From assembly GCA_964614585.1 (NCBI GenBank), contig CAZTLW010000147.1, forward strand, positions 1 through 5,265: DNA of 5,265 nucleotides. Direction: 5' to 3'. A model generated the notes under the pieces. That model searched no databases. It was not told where the DNA came from and saw only the letters and a program-made list of their open reading frames with translations. Positions 1 through 5,265 of this stretch are shown piece after piece. Position numbers and translations under genes: made by a program. Source of the stretch: JAHEFX01 sp964614585. GTDB taxonomy: Bacteria; Actinomycetota; Acidimicrobiia; Spongiisociales; JAENVV01. Within the stretch, counting starts at the first letter, position 1, and every line of letters starts with the position of its first letter.

Positions 1-5
1 CGCGA

Positions 6-653
6 TCAGGTCACGGTGGCGTTGATCACCGTGATCGAGATGAGGGCCATGAACTCGTCGAGGGCGGCACGCACCGCCTCGCCGACCGCCTCACCGTCGG
101 TCAGGGCCTCGATGCGCTCCGCGTAGTGCTTCAGGTCCTTGCGGTCGATGACCAGGGGCAGCAGTTGGGCAGCGTCGGCGATCGAGAGCAGCAACCGAGT
201 GGGACGATCGACGTCGCCCTCGGTCGACACGGCTCGGGTCAGGCGGGCGACCACGGCATCCTCGGCCGCCCCGTAGGCCTCCGGGTAGCGGTCGGGGCCG
301 AGTCCGAAGAAGGCGCCTGCCCGACGTTCGAGGATCCCGGCGTCGACCAAGCGCTCCGCCGTCGCCTGCCGCAGGTCGGCACCCTCCGCCAGCCGTTGGA
401 GCCACGTGGTCAGGTCCGCAGGCTTGCCGTCGGCGATCCGAGTGAGAACGGCGTCGAGCGGGGGATCGCCCGTCGGCCGGTCGTCGACGACCTCGACCTC
501 GGCCCGCCCGAGGGCGATGCGCTCGGCCTCGTGCAGTTCGACGACGATGGCCGCCGCAACGGCCAGGTCGGCATTCGGCTGGGGCAGGGTCCCCCGCTCG
601 TCGTCGAGGGCGAGCAACAGCACCTGTTCATGGAGGGGCAGCGCGTAGGTCAT
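6..653 (-). CDS. GPP34 (GOLPH3/Vps74-like) domain protein
   Basis: A complete 215-residue protein beginning at ATG 653 and ending at TGA 6-8. It matches the GPP34 fold family, whose eukaryotic members (GOLPH3, Vps74) bind phosphatidylinositol 4-phosphate at the Golgi. Family landmarks are visible in order: an N-terminal LLLALDDERGTL block (residues 12-23; human GOLPH3 has a similar LLLGLKDREG), a PTGDPPLD block (60-67, compare PTGDVLLD), an ERLVDAGILERR segment (100-111), and a helical RLLLSIADAAQLL block (153-165). Length is that of a single GPP34 domain without the long eukaryotic N-terminal tail. The C-terminus is hydrophobic and beta-like (residues 203-215), but I see no signal peptide or clear membrane helix. 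The role in bacteria is not established; a peripheral membrane or phospholipid-binding function is inference from the family. It follows the oxidoreductase gene by 10 bp, so the two are probably co-transcribed. Confidence 0.88.
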   Translation of the reverse strand: MTYALPLHEQVLLLALDDERGTLPQPNADLAVAAAIVVELHEAERIALGRAEVEVVDDRPTGDPPLDAVLTRIADGKPADLTTWLQRLAEGADLRQATAERLVDAGILERRAGAFFGLGPDRYPEAYGAAEDAVVARLTRAVSTEGDVDRPTRLLLSIADAAQLLPLVIDRKDLKHYAERIEALTDGEAVGEAVRAALDEFMALISITVINATVT

Positions 654-657
654 TGAA

Positions 658-665
658 CTCTCCTC
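658..665 (-). promoter_or_regulatory. Strong Shine-Dalgarno site for the GPP34 gene
   Basis: The minus strand reads GAGGAGAG, ending 4 nt before the ATG at 653; the AGGAG core is about 6 nt from the start. It overlaps the TGA stop of the upstream oxidoreductase (664-666), giving TGAGGAGAG. This fixes the start of the GPP34 gene and suggests that its translation follows on from the gene before it. Confidence 0.75.
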
Positions 666-1641
666 AGTAGAGGTCGGGGTTCACCTCGACCAGCAGCTTG
701 CCCACCGCCTGTCGGTCCATCATCGCCCGGATGGCCTCGCCACCCCGTTCGAGCGGGTAGCGAGCCGAGATGTGCGGGCGGACCGATCCCTCGAGGTACC
801 ACTGGGTCAGTTGCATCAGGTTGGCGACGTTCTCATCGGGCTGGCGTTCGGTGAACTGTCCCCAGAACACGCCGCGGACGTCGCAGCCCTTCAGGAGCAC
901 GAGGTTGAGGGGGATCGACGGGATCCCGGCCGGGAACCCCACCACCAGGTAGCGCCCGAGCCAGTTGATCGAACGGAGCGCCTGCTCGGCGTAGTCGCCG
1001 CCGACCGGGTCGTAGACGATGTCGGCGCCCCCGAGTTCCTTCATCCGCGCCTTGAGGTCCTCGGTGGCGTAGTTGATCGTCTCGTCGGCGCCCCGCTCCC
1101 GGCAGACGGCCAGCTTCTCATCGGTCGATGCCGCCGCCACCACCCGGAGGCCGAGGACCTTGCCGATCTCGACGGCCGCCAGGCCGACGCCGCCCGAGGC
1201 GCCGAGGACCAGGAGCGTCTCTCCCGCCTGGGCTTCGGCCCGTTGGACGAGGGCGTGCTGGCTCGTGGAGTGGGCAAAGACGAAGGCGGCGGCGACGTCG
1301 AGGGGCATGCCATCGGGGACGGGGATGCACTTCGAGGCGTCGATGACCGCCTGCTCGGCGAAGCCACCCGAGGCGCCGAGGAACGTGATGACCCGGGTGC
1401 CGACCGGGAGCGACGCCCCCTCGCCCGCCTCGACGACCACACCGGACGCCTCGCCTCCGGGGGCAAAGGGCAGTTCCGGCTTGAACTGGTACATGTCCCG
1501 GATCGTGAGGGTGTCCGGGTAGTTGACGCCGGCGGCGGCGATCTCGACCCGGACCTGGCCGGGTCCGGGCTCGGGGTCGGGGACGTCGGCGAGGACCAGG
1601 TCCTCGGGCTCGCCATGGGCGGTGCAGAGCAGGGCCTTCAT
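664..1641 (-). CDS. NADPH:quinone oxidoreductase, zinc-free MDR family
   Basis: A 325-residue member of the medium-chain dehydrogenase/reductase superfamily, quinone oxidoreductase branch, expected to be a soluble NAD(P)H-dependent enzyme reducing quinones or other activated double bonds. The N-terminal GroES-like domain (about 1-125) contains the GVNYPDTL stretch (38-45) and PFAPGGEASGVV (58-69), typical of this branch. The Rossmann domain carries the nucleotide-binding motif ASGGVG (148-153). The Cys/His ligands of zinc alcohol dehydrogenases and the structural-zinc four-cysteine loop are absent. The C-terminal GKLLVEV (314-320) is the usual family ending. I chose ATG 1641 (MKALLCTAHGEP) because homologues begin at such an M-(K/R)-A-L/V motif; the frame stays open to an ATG at 1686, but those 15 extra residues would cover the apparent promoter. 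It lies 105 bp after E2 and 10 bp before the GPP34 gene. The true substrate cannot be read from sequence. Confidence 0.9.
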   Translation of the reverse strand: MKALLCTAHGEPEDLVLADVPDPEPGPGQVRVEIAAAGVNYPDTLTIRDMYQFKPELPFAPGGEASGVVVEAGEGASLPVGTRVITFLGASGGFAEQAVIDASKCIPVPDGMPLDVAAAFVFAHSTSQHALVQRAEAQAGETLLVLGASGGVGLAAVEIGKVLGLRVVAAASTDEKLAVCRERGADETINYATEDLKARMKELGGADIVYDPVGGDYAEQALRSINWLGRYLVVGFPAGIPSIPLNLVLLKGCDVRGVFWGQFTERQPDENVANLMQLTQWYLEGSVRPHISARYPLERGGEAIRAMMDRQAVGKLLVEVNPDLY

Positions 1642-1648
1642 GCACCCG

Positions 1649-1654
1649 ACGCTA
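1649..1654 (-). promoter_or_regulatory. Candidate -10 box of a leaderless promoter for the oxidoreductase gene
   Basis: The minus strand reads TAGCGT followed by seven bases and then the ATG at 1641. A TANNNT box about 7 nt upstream of a start codon is the usual layout of leaderless transcripts in Actinobacteria, with transcription starting at or next to the A of ATG. In agreement, no good Shine-Dalgarno sequence precedes this start. There is no recognisable TTGACA-like -35; the expected position is covered by the palindrome at 1667-1677. Confidence 0.5.
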
Positions 1655-1666
1655 CGCGGGACGGCC

Positions 1667-1677
1667 AACCCAGGGTT
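1667..1677. promoter_or_regulatory. Candidate operator, 11-bp palindrome, copy 1
   Basis: AACCCAGGGTT has 5-bp inverted arms around a single central base. It begins 12 bp upstream of the candidate -10 box, so it would cover the -35 region of the oxidoreductase promoter, where a repressor would block RNA polymerase. An identical copy lies at 1733-1743. The regulator is not in the window, and the operator role is inferred from position, symmetry and duplication. Confidence 0.45.
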
Positions 1678-1695
1678 CTGAGCCACACAGTCGGC

Positions 1696-1718
1696 CGAGG
1701 CGTGGGCTGTGCGCCTCG
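1696..1718 (-). terminator. GC-rich hairpin downstream of E2, possible terminator
   Basis: CGAGGCG (1696-1702) and CGCCTCG (1712-1718) form a perfect 7-bp stem with a 9-nt loop. In the direction of the E2 operon it starts 28 nt after the stop codon, a normal place for a terminator, but no T-run follows on that strand. The four-T run (1719-1722) follows the stem on the plus strand, so as a classical intrinsic terminator it would act on plus-strand transcripts. Actinobacterial terminators often lack a U-tract, so a role for the minus-strand operon is possible but unproven. Confidence 0.4.
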
Positions 1719-1732
1719 TTTTCGCAGGTGTG

Positions 1733-1743
1733 AACCCAGGGTT
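1733..1743. promoter_or_regulatory. Candidate operator, 11-bp palindrome, copy 2
   Basis: This is an exact second copy of AACCCAGGGTT, 66 bp (centre to centre) from the copy at 1667-1677 and 3 bp beyond the E2 stop codon. The bases flanking the two copies differ, so the repeated unit is the palindrome itself. An upstream auxiliary operator is one reading; 66 bp is close to 6.3 helical turns, so the two sites would not sit exactly on the same helix face. Confidence 0.4.
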
Positions 1744-1746
1744 GCT

Positions 1747-3279
1747 TCAAACGAGAAAGAGCGCCGGCTCCTCGAGATTCTCGATGAGCATCGCCATGAC
1801 CGCCCGGCCGGTCGCGCCGTCGATCACCCGGTGGTCGTAGGACAGACTCAGCGGTGCCATCGGAGCGGCGACGATCTCCCCGCCATGGACGACCGGGGTC
1901 GCCTCCGCCCGCCCCACCGAGAGGATTCCGGTCGTGCCGAGGGGGATGATCGGGGTGCCCATGCCCCCTCCCACGGCGCCGATGTTGGAGACCGTGAAGG
2001 TCTGGCCGCGCAGTTCGTCGGGTGACAACTTCCGCTGCTTCGCGCGCTCGGCCAGGTCCACCACGCGGTCGGCAAGGTCGAGGAGCCCGAGCGATCCGGC
2101 GTCCCGAACCACGCCTACCAGCAACCCGCCCGGGGCGTCGATCGCCACCCCCAGGTCGACCCGGTGGTGGAGGACGAGATGGTCCCCGTCGAGGGAGGCG
2201 TTGAGTTCGGGATGGGCGGCGAGCACGGGCAGGCAGGCAGCGGCCAGCAGGGCGTCGAGCGGCATCGAACGATCGTGGCGGGACTCGAGCGAGCGGCGAG
2301 CGGCGAGCAGCCGCGTGGCGTCGAAGCGGCCGAACGTCGTGACGTGGGGGATCGTCTGCCACGACTCGGTCAGCGTCCGGGCGATCGCCTTGCGGGTGGC
2401 CGAGAGCGGGAGGCGGTCGCCGGACGGTGGCTCCGGCTCCCCCCTCCCACTCGCTTCGCTCGTGGGGCCCATCCCTCCTACCGGTGGGATCTCCTCGGAT
2501 GCAGGCTCCGGTGCCGGGGGAATCTCGTCCGCTACGGGCTCCGGCTGCCCCCTCCCATCGACCTCTCGGTCGATGGGGCCCATCCCCCCTACCGGGGGGA
2601 TCTCCTCGGATGCAGGCTCCGGTGCCGGGAGGATCTCCTCTGTGAGGGGCCCCTCACCCACCGCGTCCAGATCGCTCCGCAGCACCCGACCACCCGGTCC
2701 GCTCCCTTCGACCTCCGCAAGGTCGATGCCGCGGCGGGCGGCCTCCCGACGGACGAGCGGGAGGGCCCGGGGCCGGGCCGACGGCGAGGATGCCGCCGAG
2801 GACCCCGGCGGCGGGATGTCCGGACGGCGGGCGATTCCCGGCTCGAGCTGGGGGGTCGGGGGAGGCTCCGAGAGCTCCTCCCGCCGAACCGGCGCCGGCA
2901 ATGCCGAGAGATCCTCGGCCTCCTCGCTGAGCGTGCCCACGAGCGGCGGCCGCTCGGGCTCCGGCGCCTCCGACGGCTCGTCCAGCGGCAAGGCGTCCTG
3001 GTCGTCGGTGGTCGGCTCGGGCGCGCCCGACCATCGCTCGCCTCGGATCCCGATGACGGCGAGCACCTCCCCCACCGGCAGCACCGTCCCGGCCTCGGCG
3101 CCTCGGTGCAACAGCACCCCGGCGACCGGCGCCGGCAGATCGACCTGGGCCTTGTCCGTCTCGACCGTCACGAGCGCCTGGTCGGCACGTACCTCGTCGC
3201 CGACGGCGGCGTGCCACTCGACGACCTCGGCCTCGGTGAGGCCCTCGCCGATGTCGGGGAGCCGGAAGACGGTGGGCAT
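1747..3279 (-). CDS. pdhC: Dihydrolipoyl acyltransferase, E2 of a 2-oxoacid dehydrogenase complex
   Basis: A 510-residue E2 that transfers an acyl group from its lipoyl arm to CoA and forms the core of the complex. Domains in order: one lipoyl domain (about 1-77) with the lipoylated lysine K43 in ETDKAQVD; a long acidic Pro/Glu/Ala linker (78-167); an E3/E1-binding domain (about 168-206) ending in GSGPGGRVLRSDL; a second linker (207-285) holding an internal repeat; and the catalytic domain (about 289-510). The catalytic domain has the SYDHRVIDG motif with catalytic H483 and D487, plus SNIGAVGGG (431-439). The start is ATG 3279 rather than an in-frame upstream codon, because the lipoyl domain begins at MPTVFRLPDIGEG and GGAG lies 8 nt before it. 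The ATG shares one base with the E1 beta stop (TGATG), which suggests translational coupling. The symbol assumes a pyruvate complex; a branched-chain E2 is the alternative. Confidence 0.93.
   Translation of the reverse strand: MPTVFRLPDIGEGLTEAEVVEWHAAVGDEVRADQALVTVETDKAQVDLPAPVAGVLLHRGAEAGTVLPVGEVLAVIGIRGERWSGAPEPTTDDQDALPLDEPSEAPEPERPPLVGTLSEEAEDLSALPAPVRREELSEPPPTPQLEPGIARRPDIPPPGSSAASSPSARPRALPLVRREAARRGIDLAEVEGSGPGGRVLRSDLDAVGEGPLTEEILPAPEPASEEIPPVGGMGPIDREVDGRGQPEPVADEIPPAPEPASEEIPPVGGMGPTSEASGRGEPEPPSGDRLPLSATRKAIARTLTESWQTIPHVTTFGRFDATRLLAARRSLESRHDRSMPLDALLAAACLPVLAAHPELNASLDGDHLVLHHRVDLGVAIDAPGGLLVGVVRDAGSLGLLDLADRVVDLAERAKQRKLSPDELRGQTFTVSNIGAVGGGMGTPIIPLGTTGILSVGRAEATPVVHGGEIVAAPMAPLSLSYDHRVIDGATGRAVMAMLIENLEEPALFLV
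2446..2466. repeat. Imperfect palindrome in E2 linker repeat, copy 1
   Basis: CCCAC (2446-2450) pairs with GTGGG (2462-2466). Inside are two mismatched positions, then GC/GC pairing around a TTC loop. The minus strand core is CGAGCGAAGCGAG, encoding TSEAS in the linker. It sits at the same place in its repeat unit as the perfect hairpin at 2554-2577 but has a different sequence. Confidence 0.5.
2554..2577. repeat. Perfect 10-bp hairpin in E2 linker repeat, copy 2
   Basis: CCCATCGACC (2554-2563) and GGTCGATGGG (2568-2577) are exact inverted copies around a TCTC loop. It lies within the E2 reading frame and encodes PIDREVDG on the minus strand. It takes the position that the 2446-2466 palindrome takes in the neighbouring repeat unit. 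Confidence 0.7.
2642..2657. repeat. Perfect 16-bp palindrome in E2 linker
   Basis: GTGAGGGGCCCCTCAC is its own reverse complement with no loop bases. It encodes the EGPLT region just after the E3-binding domain and lies right beside the tandem repeat. It is a third palindrome within about 210 bp of linker sequence. Protein-binding site, remnant of a small palindromic element, and chance in GC-rich DNA are all open. Confidence 0.6.
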
Positions 3280-4259
3280 CAGGCCAGCTCCATGGTGCGA
3301 CGGGCAGCAGCGACGATCCGCTCGACCGACGGCAGGTAGTGGTGCTCGCCCCGCTTGAGGGGGAACACCGTGTCCCACCCGGTGACCCGCTCGATGGGCG
3401 CCAACAGGTCGTAGAGGCAGGTCTCGGCGATCCGGGCGGCGAGCTCGGCGCCGAAGCCGGCGGTGCGCGGCGCCTCGTGGACGATGACGGCCCGACCGGT
3501 CTTGCGCACGGAGCCCAGCACCGTGTCCTCGTCGAGGGGGACGAGCGAGCGGACGTCGACCACTTCGGCCGACACGCCCTCGTCGGCCAACACCGCGGCC
3601 GCCTCCCGCGCCTCCTTGGTCATGGCGCCCCAGGTGAGCAACGACACGTCGGTGCCCTCACGCCTGACCGCGGCGGTGCCGAGCGGCACCTCGTAGCGCT
3701 CCTCGGGCACCTCCTCCTTCACGGCCCGGTACAAGCGGATCGGCTCGAGGAAGATGACCGGATCGTGCGAGGCGACGGCGGCAGCCAGCAGGCCCTTGGC
3801 GTCGTGGGGTGTCGACGGCGTCACGACCACGAGGCCCGGCGTGTGGGCATAGATCGCCTCCCAGGACTCGGAGTGGTGCTCGGCGGCCCCGAACCCGCCG
3901 CCGTAGGGGATGCGAATGACCATCGGGGCCGCGAACCGGTGTTGGCTGCGGTGGCGGATCCGGGCGACATGGTTCACGACCTGGTCGTAGGCCGGGGTCG
4001 AGAAGCCCATGAACTGGATCTCGGCGATGGGCCGCATGCCGGCCACCGCCAACCCAAAGGCCGCACCCACGATGCCCGACTCCGCCACCGGGGTGTCGAC
4101 CACCCGTTCGGGACCGAACGTCTCGAGCAACCCGTCGGAGATCCGGAAGACCCCACCATTGGCGGCGACGTCCTCGCCCAGCAACATGACCCGGTCGTCG
4201 CCTGCCAGCGCCTCGTGGAGTCCTGCGGTGAGCGCCCGGGCAAGGGTCATCTCAGCCAC
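3279..4259 (-). CDS. pdhB: 2-oxoacid dehydrogenase E1 component, beta subunit
   Basis: A 326-residue E1 beta subunit. With E1 alpha it forms the thiamine-diphosphate enzyme that decarboxylates a 2-oxoacid and acylates the E2 lipoyl group. The N-terminal pyrimidine-binding domain has LLGEDVA (26-32) and DTPVAESGIVG (55-65), with E60 in place of the conserved cofactor-activating glutamate. The AEHHSES motif (126-132) carries the conserved active-site histidine region. The C-terminal transketolase domain has DVRSLVPLD (235-243), HEAPRTAGFGAE (261-272) and GWDTVFP (294-300). HEAPRT is more typical of branched-chain E1 beta, so the substrate is uncertain. I chose GTG 4259 (MAEMTLARAL) over ATG 4250, since GAGGAGG lies 6 nt upstream of the GTG but 15 nt from the ATG. 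With that start it overlaps E1 alpha by 8 nt. Confidence 0.93.
   Translation of the reverse strand: MAEMTLARALTAGLHEALAGDDRVMLLGEDVAANGGVFRISDGLLETFGPERVVDTPVAESGIVGAAFGLAVAGMRPIAEIQFMGFSTPAYDQVVNHVARIRHRSQHRFAAPMVIRIPYGGGFGAAEHHSESWEAIYAHTPGLVVVTPSTPHDAKGLLAAAVASHDPVIFLEPIRLYRAVKEEVPEERYEVPLGTAAVRREGTDVSLLTWGAMTKEAREAAAVLADEGVSAEVVDVRSLVPLDEDTVLGSVRKTGRAVIVHEAPRTAGFGAELAARIAETCLYDLLAPIERVTGWDTVFPLKRGEHHYLPSVERIVAAARRTMELA
3288..3291 (-). promoter_or_regulatory. Shine-Dalgarno site for E2 inside E1 beta
   Basis: GGAG on the minus strand lies 8 nt before the E2 ATG at 3279 and within the last codons of E1 beta. With the TGATG stop/start overlap it supports coupled translation and the MPTVFRLPD start. 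Confidence 0.55.
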
Positions 4260-5265
4260 GGGACGCCTCCTCGGCCTGCGCCCGGAGTCCCGCAGGCAGC
4301 TCGGCGAACATGCCGGCAAACACATGGGCCGAGTTCGGCATCGGGGTCGCCTCGGCCTCCTCGATGGCGGCCTCGACCAGGGTGTCGGCGGCCTCGACGA
4401 CCGACGCCTCCCACGCTTCGTCCCACTTGCCGAGCGCTTCGAGGAGGAGGCGGGTCCGGACGAGGGGGTCCCGATCCTTGGCCGCCACCTCCTCCGATCC
4501 GTCCCGGTACCGACCGGGGTCGTCGTTGGTCGTGTGCGGCCCGATCCGATAGGTGACCGCCTCGATGAGGGTGGGCCCATCGCCGCGGCGGGCCCGGGCA
4601 ACGGCCTCGCGGGTGACGTCGAAGACGGCAAGCGGGTCGTTGCCGTCGACCCGCTCGCCCGGCATCCCGTAGGCGATGGCCTTGGTGGCGATCGTCTCGG
4701 AGCGGGTCTGACGGTCGACGGGCAGGCTGATGGCGTAGCCGTTGTTCTGGCAGAAGAAGACGGTGGGGGTGGCGTAGACGGCGGCGAAGTTCATCGCCTC
4801 GTGGAAGTCCCCCTCGCTGGTGGCGCCGTCCCCGAACATGGTGAGCGCCACCCGGCCATCGTCCCGCAGCTTCGACGCCCAGCCGAGTCCGACGGCGTGG
4901 AGCATGTGGGCGCCGACGGTGATCGATGGCGGGAGGCAGTGGACGTCCTCGGGCGGGGAGCCACCCCGTTCGTCGCCGACCCGCCCGAGGAACAGGAGCG
5001 ACATCGGGTAACCGTGGGCCCACATGGCGGCGGCGTCCCGATAGGTGGCGACGAGCCAGTCCTCGGGCCGCAGGCAGGCCACCGAGGCGAGTTGGGCCGC
5101 TTCCTGGCCCTCGAAGGGGGCGTAGGTGGCGAGGCGGCCCTGACGTTGGAGCGAGATGCTCTTGTGGTCGTAGCGGCGGGCCGTGACCATGGCCTCGAAC
5201 AGGCGGACGACGTGCTCGACCGGCAACGGTGACTGCCCGGTGAGGGTCCCGTCGGGAGCGAGGAT
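4252..5265 (-). CDS. pdhA: 2-oxoacid (pyruvate) dehydrogenase E1 component, alpha subunit, N-terminus missing
   Basis: The last 337 residues of E1 alpha; the frame is open through the window edge, so the true start lies outside. A TTG at 5226 could be taken as a start, but the 13 codons before it read like the usual E1 alpha N-terminal lead-in (an APDG motif), so the gene very likely continues. Visible numbering starts at 5265. ISLQRQGRLATYAP (37-50) and EGQEA (52-56) match the Bacillus-type pyruvate E1 alpha. The thiamine diphosphate motif runs from GDG (145-147) to NN (174-175). GPHTTNDDPGRYR (242-254) is the loop with the conserved histidine (H244), close to the GPHTMAGDDPTKYR of Geobacillus PdhA. 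It works as an alpha2beta2 heterotetramer with E1 beta, which follows with an 8-nt overlap. Related Bacillus enzymes also accept branched-chain 2-oxoacids. Confidence 0.93.
   Translation of the reverse strand: MLAPDGTLTGQSPLPVEHVVRLFEAMVTARRYDHKSISLQRQGRLATYAPFEGQEAAQLASVACLRPEDWLVATYRDAAAMWAHGYPMSLLFLGRVGDERGGSPPEDVHCLPPSITVGAHMLHAVGLGWASKLRDDGRVALTMFGDGATSEGDFHEAMNFAAVYATPTVFFCQNNGYAISLPVDRQTRSETIATKAIAYGMPGERVDGNDPLAVFDVTREAVARARRGDGPTLIEAVTYRIGPHTTNDDPGRYRDGSEEVAAKDRDPLVRTRLLLEALGKWDEAWEASVVEAADTLVEAAIEEAEATPMPNSAHVFAGMFAELPAGLRAQAEEASRG
4266..4272 (-). promoter_or_regulatory. Shine-Dalgarno site that decides the E1 beta start
   Basis: GAGGAGG on the minus strand is followed by a 6-nt spacer and then GTG at 4259. 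The ATG at 4250 would be 15 nt away, too far for normal initiation. The site lies inside the last codons of E1 alpha (the EEAS region), consistent with translational coupling of the two subunits. Confidence 0.75.

Larger units (their letters stand above)
2429..2639 (-). repeat. In-frame tandem duplication in the second E2 linker
   Basis: Two copies, about 2429-2528 and 2537-2639, lie side by side. The stretch 2463-2518 matches 2574-2629 at an offset of 111 bp with two mismatches in 56, both synonymous. The other flank (from 2429 and from 2537) matches at an offset of 108 bp. The 3-bp shift is due to a central palindromic core of different length in each copy. In the protein this gives two units (about residues 214-248 and 251-284) sharing the block PAPEPASEEIPPVGGMGP. 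The change of one linker unit should alter linker length only. Confidence 0.85.

Noticed and set aside
670..690. Short inverted repeat GAGGT...ACCTC at the 3' end of the oxidoreductase gene
   Set aside because: It has only a 5-bp stem, lies within coding sequence, and has no T-run; a terminator here would also split a pair with a 10-bp gap.
1642..1686. N-terminal extension of the oxidoreductase to ATG 1686
   Set aside because: The extra 15 residues are not family-like, have no good ribosome site, and would cover the candidate promoter and one palindrome.
772..2025. Long plus-strand open frame (417 codons) opposite the oxidoreductase and E2
   Set aside because: It is a mirror of the minus-strand genes in GC-rich DNA: the protein is low-complexity, rich in Arg, Gly, Asp and Val, with no recognisable domain, and it crosses two real genes and the gap.
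2280..2320. GCGAGCGGCGAGC-like short repeats
   Set aside because: They encode normal Arg/Leu/Ala-rich residues of the E2 catalytic domain; simple GC-rich codon use explains them.
1934..3358. Plus-strand open frame (474 codons) opposite E2
   Set aside because: Ser/Arg/Pro-rich composition typical of antisense frames; the minus strand encodes a clear E2 with all its motifs.
3280..3378. N-terminal extension of E2 upstream of the lipoyl domain
   Set aside because: It would lie wholly in E1 beta coding sequence in another frame, and E2 proteins start at the lipoyl domain; the start at 3279 has a suitable GGAG.
3339..5232. Overlapping plus-strand open frames opposite E1 beta and E1 alpha
   Set aside because: They have no family motifs, and the minus-strand E1 genes have complete catalytic motifs across the same DNA.

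Overview
The window is very GC-rich (about 70% by eye). All five genes I can support lie on the minus strand, so the gene order in transcription runs from the right edge to the left. Gene content and signals fit a high-GC actinobacterium, with an Acidimicrobiia-like lineage as my best guess. The reasons are a bacterial GPP34 (GOLPH3-like) protein, a Bacillus-style two-subunit E1 for a 2-oxoacid dehydrogenase, and a TANNNT box placed as in leaderless actinobacterial promoters. The lineage is inferred, not shown.

Right part (about 5265 down to 1747): a tight three-gene cluster for a 2-oxoacid dehydrogenase complex. E1 alpha (4252 to beyond 5265, N-terminus cut by the window edge) overlaps E1 beta (3279-4259) by 8 nt. 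E1 beta overlaps the E2 dihydrolipoyl acyltransferase (1747-3279) by 1 nt. E1 alpha and beta together decarboxylate a 2-oxoacid with thiamine diphosphate. E2 takes the acyl group on its lipoyl lysine and passes it to CoA. The E3 lipoamide dehydrogenase is not in the window. Pyruvate is the likeliest substrate from E1 alpha, but E1 beta has a C-terminal half resembling branched-chain enzymes, so the substrate is not settled. The E2 linker carries a recent in-frame tandem duplication (about 108-111 bp) whose two copies differ mainly in a palindromic core, and a perfect 16-bp palindrome sits beside it.

Gap (1642-1746, 105 bp): it holds a 7-bp GC-rich hairpin, two identical 11-bp palindromes 66 bp apart, and a -10-like box 7 nt from the next start codon. 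This looks like the end of the dehydrogenase operon followed by a regulated, probably leaderless promoter.

Left part (1641 down to 6): a two-gene unit, a zinc-free MDR-family NADPH:quinone oxidoreductase (664-1641) and, after 10 bp, a GPP34-domain protein (6-653) with its own strong Shine-Dalgarno site.

I see no RNA genes, mobile elements, CRISPR arrays or phage genes. Most of the window is ordinary central metabolism and I do not see a clearly new system. The points most worth checking are the paired palindromes in the gap and the palindrome-swapped repeat in the E2 linker.
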